Origin: Sphingobacterium sp. ML3W
GTDB taxonomy: Bacteria; Bacteroidota; Bacteroidia; Sphingobacteriales; Sphingobacteriaceae
Direction: 5' to 3'
Assembly (NCBI RefSeq): GCF_029542085.1
Contig: NZ_CP107036.1
Location: forward strand, 2,604,001 to 2,668,000
DNA length: 64,000 nucleotides
A program made the position numbers and the translations under genes. This document shows positions 1 through 9,254 of this stretch, piece by piece; positions within the stretch are counted from its first letter, which is position 1, and each line of letters starts with the position of its first letter. The notes below the pieces were generated by a model that was not told the DNA's origin, did no database searches, and saw only the letters and a list, made by a program, of their open reading frames with translations.

Positions 1-812
1 CGCGCATATTGACCTCTGCGACAACAATGGAGACCATTCCGGCTTTTACGCAGATTCAGGATCCCATTACTGTCGATTTCCTGAAAGATGCAAACAATAT
101 CCCGCGGATCACGATAAAAAAAGTAGTTGCAACCAGTCAAAAGAAACTGGAAGCGCTTTTAAAACTTATCTGCAAGATCGGTACAAAAAAAATGATTATT
201 TTTTGCAACCATCGTGATGCTGTTGACCATATCAGCGACCTATTGGATAATCGTAATATCATCCATGACATCTTTCATGGTGGTTTGGAGCAACAGGACA
301 GAGAGCTGGCGCTGCTAAAATTCAGAAACCACTCTAATAATGTCCTGATTACCACAGACCTTGCTGCACGGGGATTGGATATCCCTGAAGTGGATGCAAT
401 CATTCACTATCAGCTTCCACATAAAGAAGATGATTTTACACACCGTAATGGACGCACGGCGCGCATGCAGGCAAAAGGTGATGTATATGTCATTTTAAAA
501 CCTGAAGAAAATTACCCTTACATTTTGGAAGATACGGCAGAAGAGGAGTTCCCGGACTTTTATGACCTGCCCGAAAACTCACCTTTCGCTACACTCTATG
601 TCAGCGCCGGAAGGAAGGATAAGGTCAACAAAATTGACATCGTCGGCTTTCTATTAAGTCTGGAAGGCATCGAAAAAGACGATATCGGAATTATCGAAGT
701 CAAAGACAAAATTGCTTATGTTGCTGTCAGACGTAAACTGGCTTTAGCGATCATCAATGCCGCAAACGGACAGAAGGTCAAAGGCCGAAAAGTTAAAGTC
801 GGAAGAACGTAG
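1..812 (+). CDS. DEAD/DEAH-box RNA helicase, DbpA-like (5' truncated by window edge)
   Basis: This is the C-terminal part of an ATP-dependent RNA helicase; the reading frame is open to the window edge, so the start and the ATP-binding motifs lie outside. Visible motifs are SAT (motif III) at the very start, IIFCNHR (motif IV), TTDLAARGLDIP (motif V) and HRNGRTAR (motif VI). After about residue 190 comes a domain resembling the DbpA RNA-binding domain (pattern LYVSAGRKDKVNKIDIVGF), which in the family directs the helicase to 23S rRNA during ribosome assembly. The TTG at position 9 is internal, not a start. It ends just before a bidirectional terminator shared with the convergent mqnA operon. 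Confidence 0.9.
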   Translation, partial: RILTSATTMETIPAFTQIQDPITVDFLKDANNIPRITIKKVVATSQKKLEALLKLICKIGTKKMIIFCNHRDAVDHISDLLDNRNIIHDIFHGGLEQQDRELALLKFRNHSNNVLITTDLAARGLDIPEVDAIIHYQLPHKEDDFTHRNGRTARMQAKGDVYVILKPEENYPYILEDTAEEEFPDFYDLPENSPFATLYVSAGRKDKVNKIDIVGFLLSLEGIEKDDIGIIEVKDKIAYVAVRRKLALAIINAANGQKVKGRKVKVGRT

Positions 813-841
813 AAAGCATAACAAGGTATATTTACATATAA

Positions 842-877
842 AAAAAAGAGGTTTGTTGAACAAACCTCTTTTTTTTA
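842..877. terminator. Bidirectional intrinsic terminator
   Basis: Near-perfect hairpin with arms AAGAGGTTTGTT and AACAAACCTCTT around a single G, flanked by A-tracts on the left and T-tracts on the right. It lies between the convergent helicase and mqnA genes and can stop transcription from both sides. Confidence 0.85.
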
Positions 878-903
878 TATGTAGCGCATTGCGCTTTATT
901 TGA

Positions 904-1632
904 TCAATCCAGATCTTTTAAATAGCCAAGATAACGCTGTACAGCTTCCCGTTTTTGATCCGTTAGATGAAAATCAAGATGTGCCGTTAAATATTTTGTA
1001 TAATCAAACCCTTCAAATTCGGGGAGACCTTCAATGACGTCGGTCGCATGAGCCACGCCATAAGCTAGGGCATCATTGAAATCTTTCACAAACGATTCAG
1101 GCAGCTTTTTATTGCTTACCCAAAGGGCAAACGCAAACGGCAATCCTGTAAAATCAAACCATTCCTTCCCCAAGTCATAAACGTAGGGTACGGTATTCTT
1201 TTTACCGAAGGTGCGGTCACCGATCAGAACATAAGCATCCGGTTCCACACTATCATCTGTAATCAACTGAATCTCTCTTTTCCAATAATTCTTTAGCAGC
1301 ACACGGGCAAGGCCATTAGAAGTACGCGATTGCTTATCCAGTCTGAGGGTATCCACCTCCGTAATGGGCTTATTGGAAAAAATAAACACCGAATCAACGG
1401 CACCTTCAGTTCCGATACAAAAATCTGTATTGATATAATATTCAGGAAGACTTAGTAGTGCGGCAGTCGGAATAATTCCCATATCCGCCTCGTCATCTAT
1501 TACTTTTTGTGCGCAGGCACTTGGATAATCGACACTGAGATCAATCTGATCCATTACCTTTGATTTGCGTATTCCGTTCAAAAACGGATATGTGTTTGTA
1601 TACGATACGGCTGAAACTCTAATTTTATTCAT
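904..1632 (-). CDS. mqnA: Chorismate dehydratase MqnA (menaquinone, futalosine pathway)
   Basis: The 242-residue protein matches the MqnA/VitK2_biosynth family: N-terminal KIRVSAVSYTNTYPF, the DMGIIPTAALL substrate-site segment near residue 50 and a periplasmic-binding-protein-like two-lobe length. MqnA removes water from chorismate to give 3-[(1-carboxyvinyl)oxy]benzoate, the first step of the futalosine route. It overlaps the upstream histidine phosphatase by 8 bases and sits in one operon with mqnE, whose enzyme uses the MqnA product. The ATG at 1632 is well placed. Family assignment is strong; the specific reaction is supported by the mqnE neighbour. Confidence 0.92.
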   Translation of the reverse strand: MNKIRVSAVSYTNTYPFLNGIRKSKVMDQIDLSVDYPSACAQKVIDDEADMGIIPTAALLSLPEYYINTDFCIGTEGAVDSVFIFSNKPITEVDTLRLDKQSRTSNGLARVLLKNYWKREIQLITDDSVEPDAYVLIGDRTFGKKNTVPYVYDLGKEWFDFTGLPFAFALWVSNKKLPESFVKDFNDALAYGVAHATDVIEGLPEFEGFDYTKYLTAHLDFHLTDQKREAVQRYLGYLKDLD

Positions 1633-2251
1633 TCATCAATGCTTCTAGGTGGTCTGTATTGTAATGGTCTATAATTTCAAATTGACCATTATTATACAGC
1701 AATTTATATAAAGCAGTATTTGTGTGTGGAAAATCATCCATATATCGGGCATCAATACCAGTCATGAGGCAAAGCATGATACGTAGGGCACGGCCATGCA
1801 TACAAACAAGGATATTTTCTTCATTTGTTTGGGCCAGCATATGATCCAATGCAACCTGCTGGCGTTCCATTAATGCATTAGGAGATTCTCCATTTTCAAT
1901 ACTGACATTCAATTCTCCGTTGCGCCATGCAGCAACTAATTGCTCAAAACCAGACAACAACTCAGGCGTCTGCTCTTTCCCTTCGTAGATTCCCCAGCTG
2001 ATTTCGTCCAACCCGACAAGCTGTTCCCAGGGTAAATTTTGGTCAATAAAGCCTTTTACCGTCTGATGGGTCCGTAATAAAGTCGAGGTATATACTTTGT
2101 CAAAAGGCACTGTATTGTACCGTTCAAAGAAAGCCTGAGCCTGGGCCATGCCTGTTTCATTTAATGGAGAATTAACCCCCCTCCCCTGCACTATGCCCTT
2201 TAGATTTAAATCAGTCTGTCCGTGTCGTATAAAATAAAATGTCTTTTTCAA
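1625..2251 (-). CDS. Histidine phosphatase family protein (phosphoglycerate mutase-like)
   Basis: A 208-residue cytoplasmic protein with the catalytic RHGQT motif at residues 9-13, a conserved RTHQT arginine segment near 61, the acidic SWGIYEGK segment and the second catalytic histidine in CMHGRALR near residue 152. These mark a 2-histidine phosphatase or mutase of the branch that includes CobC and YhfR-like enzymes; the substrate is not evident. The gene begins with TTG: no ATG lies upstream in frame, and the RHG motif needs an N terminus this close. It is wedged between mqnE (17-base gap) and mqnA (8-base overlap), so it is cotranscribed with menaquinone genes, but a role in that pathway is only an inference. 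Confidence 0.88.
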   Translation of the reverse strand: MKKTFYFIRHGQTDLNLKGIVQGRGVNSPLNETGMAQAQAFFERYNTVPFDKVYTSTLLRTHQTVKGFIDQNLPWEQLVGLDEISWGIYEGKEQTPELLSGFEQLVAAWRNGELNVSIENGESPNALMERQQVALDHMLAQTNEENILVCMHGRALRIMLCLMTGIDARYMDDFPHTNTALYKLLYNNGQFEIIDHYNTDHLEALMNE

Positions 2252-2268
2252 AATGAATATGATCTAGT

Positions 2269-3468
2269 TTATGGGTTCACAACAGGTAGTGCATAATAAC
2301 TTTTCTTTTTGGTATCCTCTTCAAAGACAACATCATTATAGTCAGTTACCACATTATACAATGTATCGCGTTCAATGGGATGACGGCCTACCTTTTTAAT
2401 CAATTCCACAACCTCTTTTGTTGTCATTCCAGGTTTTTGCTCTTCCGCACCAGCCATACTGTATATTTTGGTCGTATCGTCCAACGTACCATCAATATCG
2501 TCCACGCCAAAAGCTAGGGACAATTGTGCAGTATCTCTTGATATCATAGCCCAGTAGGCTTTGATATGATCAAAATTATCCATGTAGATCCGTGCGATCG
2601 CATAATTTCTTAAATCTTCGATAACAGACACCTCAGGGATATGTGACATCTGGTTCTCCTTATTTCGAAATTTCAATGGAATAAAAGTCTGGAAGCCGCC
2701 CGTTTTATCCTGAAGCTGTCGCAAACGTTCCATATGATCTACCCGATGCCAAAATTGCTCAATATGACCGTATAACATCGTTGCATTTGTATGCATGCCG
2801 AGACGATGTGCTTGCTCGTGAATATCTAACCACTGCTCTGCCGTACACTTATCATGCGCAATCTGTTCCCGAATTTCCGGATGAAAGATTTCTGCTCCAC
2901 CGCCGGGCATCGAATCGAGACCACAAGATTGCAAATATTTCAGTCCATCGTAGTGACTCAACTTTGCTTTCTTGAAAATGTAATAATATTCTACTGGCGT
3001 GAGTCCCTTAATATGTAATTCGGGTCGATGTGCTTTACATCTTTTAAAGAAATCCGCATAAAACTCGAGGTTTTGCTTCGGCACAACACCACCTGTAATA
3101 TGCACTTCAGTAACGGCTTCATTGTCATATTTCTTCACAATATCCATCATGCCATCGACTTCCATTTCCCAACCTTCGGCGCGCTCTTTAATTAGTCTGG
3201 AATACGAACAGAATTTACAATCATATACACAGACATTCGTGGGCTCAATGTGAAAATTACGGTTAAAGAAGGTATGGTCTCCATGACGTTTCTCGCGGAT
3301 ATAATTGGCGAGAACACCAAGATAGCCTAATTCACCTTTTTCGTATAAAAGAACTCCTTCATCAAAAGTGATACGCTCCTCTCGCAAAACTTTCTCGGCT
3401 ATATTTCTTAATTCAACGTCTAAATGTTTATCATTGATCAAGAAATTTAATTTATCTATTGCGTTCAT
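2269..3468 (-). CDS. mqnE: Aminofutalosine synthase MqnE (radical SAM)
   Basis: The 399-residue radical SAM enzyme carries the 4Fe-4S motif CVYDCKFC preceded by NFHIEPTN, the MqnE version of this motif; MqnC has a different flanking sequence. MqnE joins the MqnA product to the adenosyl radical from SAM, giving aminofutalosine. The ATG at 3468 is chosen over an in-frame TTG at 3492 because a GGAG ribosome-binding sequence lies 8 bases ahead of it and the TTG sits inside a putative promoter element. It is first gene of the mqnE-phosphatase-mqnA operon. MqnB, MqnC and MqnD are not in the window. Confidence 0.9.
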   Translation of the reverse strand: MNAIDKLNFLINDKHLDVELRNIAEKVLREERITFDEGVLLYEKGELGYLGVLANYIREKRHGDHTFFNRNFHIEPTNVCVYDCKFCSYSRLIKERAEGWEMEVDGMMDIVKKYDNEAVTEVHITGGVVPKQNLEFYADFFKRCKAHRPELHIKGLTPVEYYYIFKKAKLSHYDGLKYLQSCGLDSMPGGGAEIFHPEIREQIAHDKCTAEQWLDIHEQAHRLGMHTNATMLYGHIEQFWHRVDHMERLRQLQDKTGGFQTFIPLKFRNKENQMSHIPEVSVIEDLRNYAIARIYMDNFDHIKAYWAMISRDTAQLSLAFGVDDIDGTLDDTTKIYSMAGAEEQKPGMTTKEVVELIKKVGRHPIERDTLYNVVTDYNDVVFEEDTKKKSYYALPVVNP

Positions 3469-3489
3469 TAATGTATCTCCTATCTTAAA

Positions 3490-3497
3490 CAAATGTA
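3490..3497 (-). promoter_or_regulatory. Putative Bacteroidota -7 promoter element of the mqnE operon
   Basis: TACATTTG on the minus strand fits the TAnnTTTG consensus. Transcription would start roughly 15 bases ahead of the mqnE ATG. A well spaced -33 element is not clear. Confidence 0.4.
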
Positions 3498-3601
3498 CCT
3501 AAAAGGCGACAAAAGTTATAATAAAATGTGATAACACTCATTCAGGATTGCGTCATGTTTAGTCCTACAAAGACAAACAAAACGTTCCTAAAACGACATG
3601 C

Positions 3602-5425
3602 TTAGTCGGTAAATTGCTGCATCTCAATTAACTTCTTATATAAGCCATTATGCTGTAGCAATTCACTATGGCTACCTGTTTCAACAATTTTCCCAGCTTC
3701 GATGACCACAATCTTATCCGCATTCTGAATGGTACTTAAACGATGGGCAATCACGACTGTTGTGCGATTATCCATCAATTTATAAAGGGAATCTTGTACT
3801 AGTTTCTCGGATTCGGTATCCAGGGCCGAAGTGGCCTCATCGAGCAGCATAATCGGTGGATTTTTCAATACCGCACGTGCAATACAGATCCGCTGACGCT
3901 GTCCACCTGACAATTTACCGCCCCGATCGCCAATATTGGTTTGGTACCCCTGATCTGTCTTTAGAATAAACTCATGTGCATTGGCTATTTTGGCAGCTGC
4001 TTCGATTTCTTCCTGACTAGCGGCTAGATTGGCAAATGCGATATTATTGAAAATCGTATCATTAAATAAAATTGATTCCTGATTGACCACCCCGATCATA
4101 CTACGTAAAGAATCCTGATCCAGATCCCTTAGATCCACACCATCAAACAGGATCTGTCCGTCAGTGACATCCATAAATCGTGGAATGAGATCCACTAATG
4201 TTGATTTCCCGCCACCTGAGGGACCGACTAATGCAATTACTTTCCCTTTTTCAATCTCAAGGTCTATCCCCTGAAGAATCTTCTTATCTTTTGTATAAGC
4301 GAAATTTACATCTTTAAAAACAATACGTTGCTCGAAGCTTTCGACCTTTTTCGCATTCGGTTTGTCGGTCACCTCACTGCGTTCATCAACTAATTCCAAC
4401 ACCCGTTCTCCTGCTGCAAGGCCATTATGAATACCACTAAAAGCATCTGTCAATGCTTTTGCCGGGCGCATGACCTGCGAGAAAATGGCTATATAAGCGA
4501 TAAATGCAGGTGCCGTCAAACTTTTATCTCCAGATAGCACCAAATGCCCGCCATACAATAAAATAATAGCAACCATCATCACCCCCAGCAGCTCCGAAAC
4601 AGGAGAACCCAATTGTTGTCTCTTCGCCATTGCCCGACCAATATTGGCATATCGTTCGTTCTCATTATGAAATCTATTTTTTATAAAAGATACTGCATTA
4701 AAGGCTTTGATGATTTTAATACCGGATAATGCCTCATCCAGATAGGATATCATATTTCCATAGGATTCCTGAGCTGAACGCGCCTGGCTTTTTAAATTTT
4801 TTACAATTCGTGCTATAAAAAATGCTGAAATCGGAATAACCAATAAAGAAAAGAAGGTCAGCTTGGCCGAGATATTAAACAACATCACAATATACGCGAT
4901 CAGCTGCAAAGGTTCTTTGAATACGACCTGTAGAGTACCCGTTACCGAATACTGTACAACCTGTACATCGGAAGCAACCTTGGAAACGATATCTCCTTTC
5001 CGCTGTCCCGTAAAATAACCGACATGCAGATCCATCACATTGTCAAATACTGCCCTGCGTAGTTTCAACAAGGTGTGAATGCGAAAATTTTCCATAATCC
5101 GCTGGCAGAAATAACGGAAAAGATTACTGATAAATACAGAAATTACAATAACAATACAAACGTACTTTAATGCACCATAAGCACCAAGCTGGCTATTTGC
5201 TACATTCGCATAGTAATTAAACCAGGCCAGAATATCCGTATAAGCCTCAGGTTTTACAACTTCAGTGACAGATTTACCGGTATTAAAAAGTGTATGGAGT
5301 AATGGAGCGAGTAATGCTAAATTTAAAGTGCTAAAAACAACCGTAATCAAGGTGCAGATTACATAGGGAATCGCAAATTTCTCAATGGGTTTAGCAAATG
5401 ATAAGAGCCTAAAATATGTTTTCAT
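3602..5425 (-). CDS. ABC exporter, MsbA-like lipid/drug transporter (fused membrane and ATPase domains)
   Basis: A 607-residue half-transporter: an N-terminal six-helix exporter domain (residues about 20-330) followed by an ATPase domain with Walker A GPSGGGKST, signature LSGGQRQR, Walker B IMLLDEATSALD and the switch histidine in IAHRLS. Length and architecture match MsbA and LmrA-like exporters; MsbA flips lipid A across the inner membrane, though other lipids or drugs are possible. It stands alone: 133 bases separate it from mqnE downstream and 269 from a divergent aminotransferase. Family is certain; substrate is inferred from general similarity only. Confidence 0.9.
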   Translation of the reverse strand: MKTYFRLLSFAKPIEKFAIPYVICTLITVVFSTLNLALLAPLLHTLFNTGKSVTEVVKPEAYTDILAWFNYYANVANSQLGAYGALKYVCIVIVISVFISNLFRYFCQRIMENFRIHTLLKLRRAVFDNVMDLHVGYFTGQRKGDIVSKVASDVQVVQYSVTGTLQVVFKEPLQLIAYIVMLFNISAKLTFFSLLVIPISAFFIARIVKNLKSQARSAQESYGNMISYLDEALSGIKIIKAFNAVSFIKNRFHNENERYANIGRAMAKRQQLGSPVSELLGVMMVAIILLYGGHLVLSGDKSLTAPAFIAYIAIFSQVMRPAKALTDAFSGIHNGLAAGERVLELVDERSEVTDKPNAKKVESFEQRIVFKDVNFAYTKDKKILQGIDLEIEKGKVIALVGPSGGGKSTLVDLIPRFMDVTDGQILFDGVDLRDLDQDSLRSMIGVVNQESILFNDTIFNNIAFANLAASQEEIEAAAKIANAHEFILKTDQGYQTNIGDRGGKLSGGQRQRICIARAVLKNPPIMLLDEATSALDTESEKLVQDSLYKLMDNRTTVVIAHRLSTIQNADKIVVIEAGKIVETGSHSELLQHNGLYKKLIEMQQFTD

Positions 5426-5694
5426 TTATTTTGAACTAAGACAAATTAATTTGATACAAAAAATAATTTGCCGACCTCTCCTCTTCCATTAAAATTCTGT
5501 TAAGCGAGGAAATTGAACAAAAATAACAAATTAATCAAGAAAAGCACTCATACAGTTCTATTCAATAAAATTCCCAAGGGCAAGTATGAAACGATGATCG
5601 TGCTATTCATTTGAAAAAAAGACAAAAATAGCTACTTTTTATAGATAATTCCCTAATTTAGCTTCATTCAAATACCAAAATTATTAAAAATAAA

Positions 5695-6855
5695 ATGCAA
5701 ATAGACGTTGCCAAAAGATTGCAGCAAACTGAAGAATACTACTTCTCGAAAAAACTAAGAGAAATAGATGAGCTTAACAAACAGGGTGCACGTGTAATCA
5801 ATCTAGGAATTGGAAGTCCTGACTTACCCCCTCATCCGGAGGTAATAGCGACATTGAATACGAATGCCCAACTTCCAAATGTACATGGCTATCAAAATTA
5901 CAAAGGGGCTCCAGCTTTAAGACAGGCTGTTGCCGATTGGTATCAACGCTATTATCAGGCCACTTTTAATCCCAATACGGAAATCCTACCACTTATTGGA
6001 TCGAAAGAAGGTATTGTACATATTTGCATGACTTACCTACAGGAAGGAGACAAGGCTTTAATCCCCAATCCCGGCTACCCTGCTTATGCTGCGGCTGTAA
6101 GATTGAGTGGAGCTGAATCGATCACCTATAAGCTTACACAGGAAAAAAATTGGCTGATTGACTTTGACGAACTTCGGAAACAAGACCTATCAAAAGTTAA
6201 ATTGATGTGGATCAATTATCCACACATGCCTACGGGTGCCTCGGCTTCGGATGCGTTTTACAAAGAACTGATTGAATTTGCAAAGGAATTCAATATTCTT
6301 ATCTGTCATGATAACCCCTATAGTTTTATCCTGACTGACAAACCGCGTAGTATCATGAGCGTGGAAGGCGCAAAAGAGGTCGCGATAGAATTAAATTCAC
6401 TGAGCAAATCATCCAATATGGCTGGCTGGAGAGTCGGAGCATTGGTTGGTAGCGAAGAGCGTATCAATCAGGTGTTACGTTTTAAAAGCAATATGGACTC
6501 CGGAATGTTTTTGCCAGTTCAATTGGCGGCAGCAAAAGCCTTACAACTGCAAGATTCATGGTATCAGGATCTTAATAAAATTTATGCAGATAGACGTCAT
6601 AAAGTCTATGAAATCATGAACTTATTGGGCTGTTCATACCAAAAAGATCAGGTTGGTTTATTTGTATGGGCTCAAATCCCAAATTCCTATAAGGATGGTT
6701 ATGCGCTTAGCGATGCTGTCTTGGACAAAGCACGTGTGTTTATCACACCGGGAGGGATTTTTGGAGATGGAGGGAATCAGTATATCCGGATCAGTCTCTG
6801 TGCCACAGTAGAAGTTCTTGAAGAATCCATCCAACGTATTAAGGATAATTTCTAG
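5695..6855 (+). CDS. PLP-dependent aminotransferase, class I/II (probably aromatic amino acid)
   Basis: A 386-residue fold-type I aminotransferase. The PLP-binding lysine lies in SLSKSSNMAGWRVG, the substrate-carboxylate arginine in YIRISLC near the C terminus, and the glycine-rich NLGIGSPDLPPHP segment near the N terminus. The usual NxxNPTG loop reads NYPHMPTG, with His-Met replacing Asn-Pro. It is followed 125 bases later by prephenate dehydrogenase on the same strand, an arrangement common in Bacteroidota shikimate clusters, so it plausibly transaminates prephenate, 4-hydroxyphenylpyruvate or phenylpyruvate. Aspartate or diaminopimelate specificity cannot be excluded from sequence alone. 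Confidence 0.88.
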   Translation: MQIDVAKRLQQTEEYYFSKKLREIDELNKQGARVINLGIGSPDLPPHPEVIATLNTNAQLPNVHGYQNYKGAPALRQAVADWYQRYYQATFNPNTEILPLIGSKEGIVHICMTYLQEGDKALIPNPGYPAYAAAVRLSGAESITYKLTQEKNWLIDFDELRKQDLSKVKLMWINYPHMPTGASASDAFYKELIEFAKEFNILICHDNPYSFILTDKPRSIMSVEGAKEVAIELNSLSKSSNMAGWRVGALVGSEERINQVLRFKSNMDSGMFLPVQLAAAKALQLQDSWYQDLNKIYADRRHKVYEIMNLLGCSYQKDQVGLFVWAQIPNSYKDGYALSDAVLDKARVFITPGGIFGDGGNQYIRISLCATVEVLEESIQRIKDNF

Positions 6856-6980
6856 ACACATTTTTCAAAATTAACATTTCAATCAAATGAAGTTTCCGCG
6901 ATTACAGCAGACAAATAAATATAATCCGGATATCTCATATGGGCTTTGAAAGACAAACACGAATAAATAATTATTCACAT

Positions 6981-7820
6981 ATGAATATTGCCATCGTAGG
7001 CGTAGGCTTAATTGGCGGCTCAGTTGCCATCCGCTTAAAAGAAACAAAATTCTGCAGTAAGATCATTGGTGTAGATAAAAGTGAAAAAAATCTTGACAAA
7101 GCCAAGCAGATAGGCTTTATCGACGAAGCAATGACTTTGGAAGAAGCAATAAAGAACTGTAAGGTACTTATATTGACTATTCCCGTTGATGCGATTTTGC
7201 AGGTCGTTCCTCAGATCCTTGATCAGGTGACAGACCAGGTCGTTATCGACATGGGATCTACCAAGACAAACATACTCAACAAAATCAAAGATCACCCCAA
7301 TAGAGGGCGCTATATTGCAGGTCACCCGATGGCCGGTACGGAATATTCTGGTCCCGAAGCTGCTGTAGCAGGCTTATTCAAAGGGAAGATGATGGTCTAT
7401 GTTGAGGCCTTTAGAACGGATGAAGATGCGTTCGAAGTTACTGATGCGATCACAGATCAACTGGAGATGCGTACCTGCTTTATGAATGCGGACGAACACG
7501 ATGTGCATACAGCTTATGTGTCGCATATCTCCCATCTTACTTCATTCGCACTAGCATTGACCGTATTGGAAAAGGAGAAATCGCAGGGACGTATATTTGA
7601 GCTGGCAGGATCAGGTTTTGAATCTACAGTCCGTTTGGCTAAAAGTTCACCCGATATGTGGACACCTATCTTCAAACAGAATCGCGAAAATGTACTGGAA
7701 GTCCTGGAGGAACATATCAAACAATTGCAATCCTTACATGATTCAATCGCGAGCGAAGATTATGATAAATTGCATAAACTCATCAAGCGTTCCAATAAGA
7801 TTAAACGTATCATTAAGTAG
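6981..7820 (+). CDS. tyrA: Prephenate dehydrogenase
   Basis: A 279-residue NAD(P)-dependent enzyme opening with the Rossmann motif VGVGLIGGS, followed by the TyrA signatures GHPMAGTEYSGP (about residue 105) and AYVSHISHLTSFALAL (about 173), which hold the catalytic histidine. It oxidatively decarboxylates prephenate to 4-hydroxyphenylpyruvate in tyrosine synthesis. I chose the ATG at 6981 because family members begin directly with the Rossmann strand; an upstream in-frame ATG at 6939 would add 14 unrelated residues. There is no chorismate mutase or ACT domain. Probably cotranscribed with the aminotransferase upstream. Confidence 0.92.
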   Translation: MNIAIVGVGLIGGSVAIRLKETKFCSKIIGVDKSEKNLDKAKQIGFIDEAMTLEEAIKNCKVLILTIPVDAILQVVPQILDQVTDQVVIDMGSTKTNILNKIKDHPNRGRYIAGHPMAGTEYSGPEAAVAGLFKGKMMVYVEAFRTDEDAFEVTDAITDQLEMRTCFMNADEHDVHTAYVSHISHLTSFALALTVLEKEKSQGRIFELAGSGFESTVRLAKSSPDMWTPIFKQNRENVLEVLEEHIKQLQSLHDSIASEDYDKLHKLIKRSNKIKRIIK

Positions 7821-7875
7821 GATCTGAACTGGTTTAACGTAGAACAATTGCAGTTCCAGAGGAACCTCAACTAAA

Positions 7876-7919
7876 AATAGAAGGTGGCTATCCAAATTCG
7901 GATAGCCACCTTTCTATTT
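7876..7919. terminator. Bidirectional intrinsic terminator
   Basis: Long hairpin with arms AAGGTGGCTATCC and GGATAGCCACCTT around AAATTC, extended by AATAG and CTATT on either side. It separates the convergent tyrA and TPR genes. Confidence 0.85.
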
Positions 7920-7985
7920 AATTGTATTCATTCTTCCCGCAGTCTCAATTCAATTCTCCTGGGAAAGCTTTTTCTTTTTGATGGC

Positions 7986-9182
7986 TTACTCGTCTTCCAA
8001 TTCATTAAACTTATCTAAATCGAGCTTCGCCCCCACTGCATCGCCGAGCTTTTCTTTGATAGCAGCGCGATAAGAATATAAGTCTGAATAATAGGGATTC
8101 AATTCAATAGCTGTCGAATAATCCACCAATGCGCCATGCATGTCTTCCAATTTTTCCTTGAGATCGGCTCGCAAAGAATACACATAAAAGTCATCAGGAT
8201 TCAGTTCGACCAAACGGTCGAAATCAGACAATGCCTCAGGAAGACAGCCCAGACGTTCAAATAAAGAAGCCCGTTCTTCATACACAATAGATGAGTTGCT
8301 GTCATTTTCTTCCGCTTTCGCATAATCTTCAAGTGCTTTTTCGGAATAACGGTAAGATTCAAACACCTTGGCACGGAATACATAGGCAGCAGTTTGATTT
8401 TCATCCAGCTCGATCGCCTGATTAAAATCATTTAAAGCCAACTCAAAGCAGGTCAATTTAAGATAGAGACTTCCTCTGAAAACAAAGAGGTTACTATCTC
8501 CTGTTGTATTTTTATTGATGGCTGAGGTATACAATTCGATCGCCTTCAGATAATCATAACAATGTACATATTCAAGTCCTAATGAATTCAGTTCGTCCGT
8601 ACTGAGTTCTTTGGGCGTAGATTCCAGCTCTTGAATAACCAGATTTTCGGCTTCAAAATAGCTCACTTCGGCCTGATTTTCCTGCCATTCCAATACACTG
8701 TGATAATTAAAATCCAATCTTTTGGCAATCTGGTAATCATAAAATGCGCCCTCATCTTCACCGATCAAGCGATAGACTAGGCATCGGCTTGCATAAAAAT
8801 AGGGTTCCTCTTTAAAATGTTCAATTGCCCTGCTATAGACAGCGATCGCTTCTTCATAGGCTTTTATTTTAAAATAATAGAGTCCAAGGTAACTGTATGC
8901 CAGCGTACTGTTTGACAACACAATGACTTCTTCCAGGACTTGCACAGGATCGTTATCAGCAATAATCCCCATCGAAAAGCCTTGTAACAGGAGTTTGATA
9001 TCTGCTTGTTGGATGTGATCAAACTCATCCGCGGAAAAGGGAATGATATCCTTTGGAAAAAAAGACGAAATTGGCAAAAAAGAAAATTTAGCAAGCAATA
9101 TAGGTGTGGGAAGTTTAAAATCCGCCGCTGTAACAGCATTGCCGCGAAGGGTAACAGATAGATTTGATATCATTTGCTTCAT
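7986..9182 (-). CDS. Tetratricopeptide repeat protein
   Basis: A 398-residue protein built largely of TPR units from about residue 75 onward, with repeated patterns such as ALYDY..AIELNP and ALNDFNQAIELDENQTAAY spaced near 34 residues. No signal peptide or membrane segment is apparent, so it is probably cytoplasmic. TPR arrays mediate protein contacts; no catalytic domain is visible and the partner is unknown. The start is taken as the ATG at 9182; a TTG two codons upstream is less likely. It lies 72 bases downstream of another small unknown on the same strand and may be cotranscribed with it. Confidence 0.85.
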   Translation of the reverse strand: MKQMISNLSVTLRGNAVTAADFKLPTPILLAKFSFLPISSFFPKDIIPFSADEFDHIQQADIKLLLQGFSMGIIADNDPVQVLEEVIVLSNSTLAYSYLGLYYFKIKAYEEAIAVYSRAIEHFKEEPYFYASRCLVYRLIGEDEGAFYDYQIAKRLDFNYHSVLEWQENQAEVSYFEAENLVIQELESTPKELSTDELNSLGLEYVHCYDYLKAIELYTSAINKNTTGDSNLFVFRGSLYLKLTCFELALNDFNQAIELDENQTAAYVFRAKVFESYRYSEKALEDYAKAEENDSNSSIVYEERASLFERLGCLPEALSDFDRLVELNPDDFYVYSLRADLKEKLEDMHGALVDYSTAIELNPYYSDLYSYRAAIKEKLGDAVGAKLDLDKFNELEDE

Positions 9183-9254
9183 ACCCAAAACTAAGCTAAA
9201 TTTCGATACAAAAGAAATTTAACCGCCTCCATTTCCTATTTAAATAGAAACCAT

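Noticed and set aside
5450..5462. Another copy of the TTTGTATCAATA site upstream of the MsbA-like gene
   Set aside because: Only ten bases match and the gene has no link to the glycan locus, so chance is the simplest explanation.
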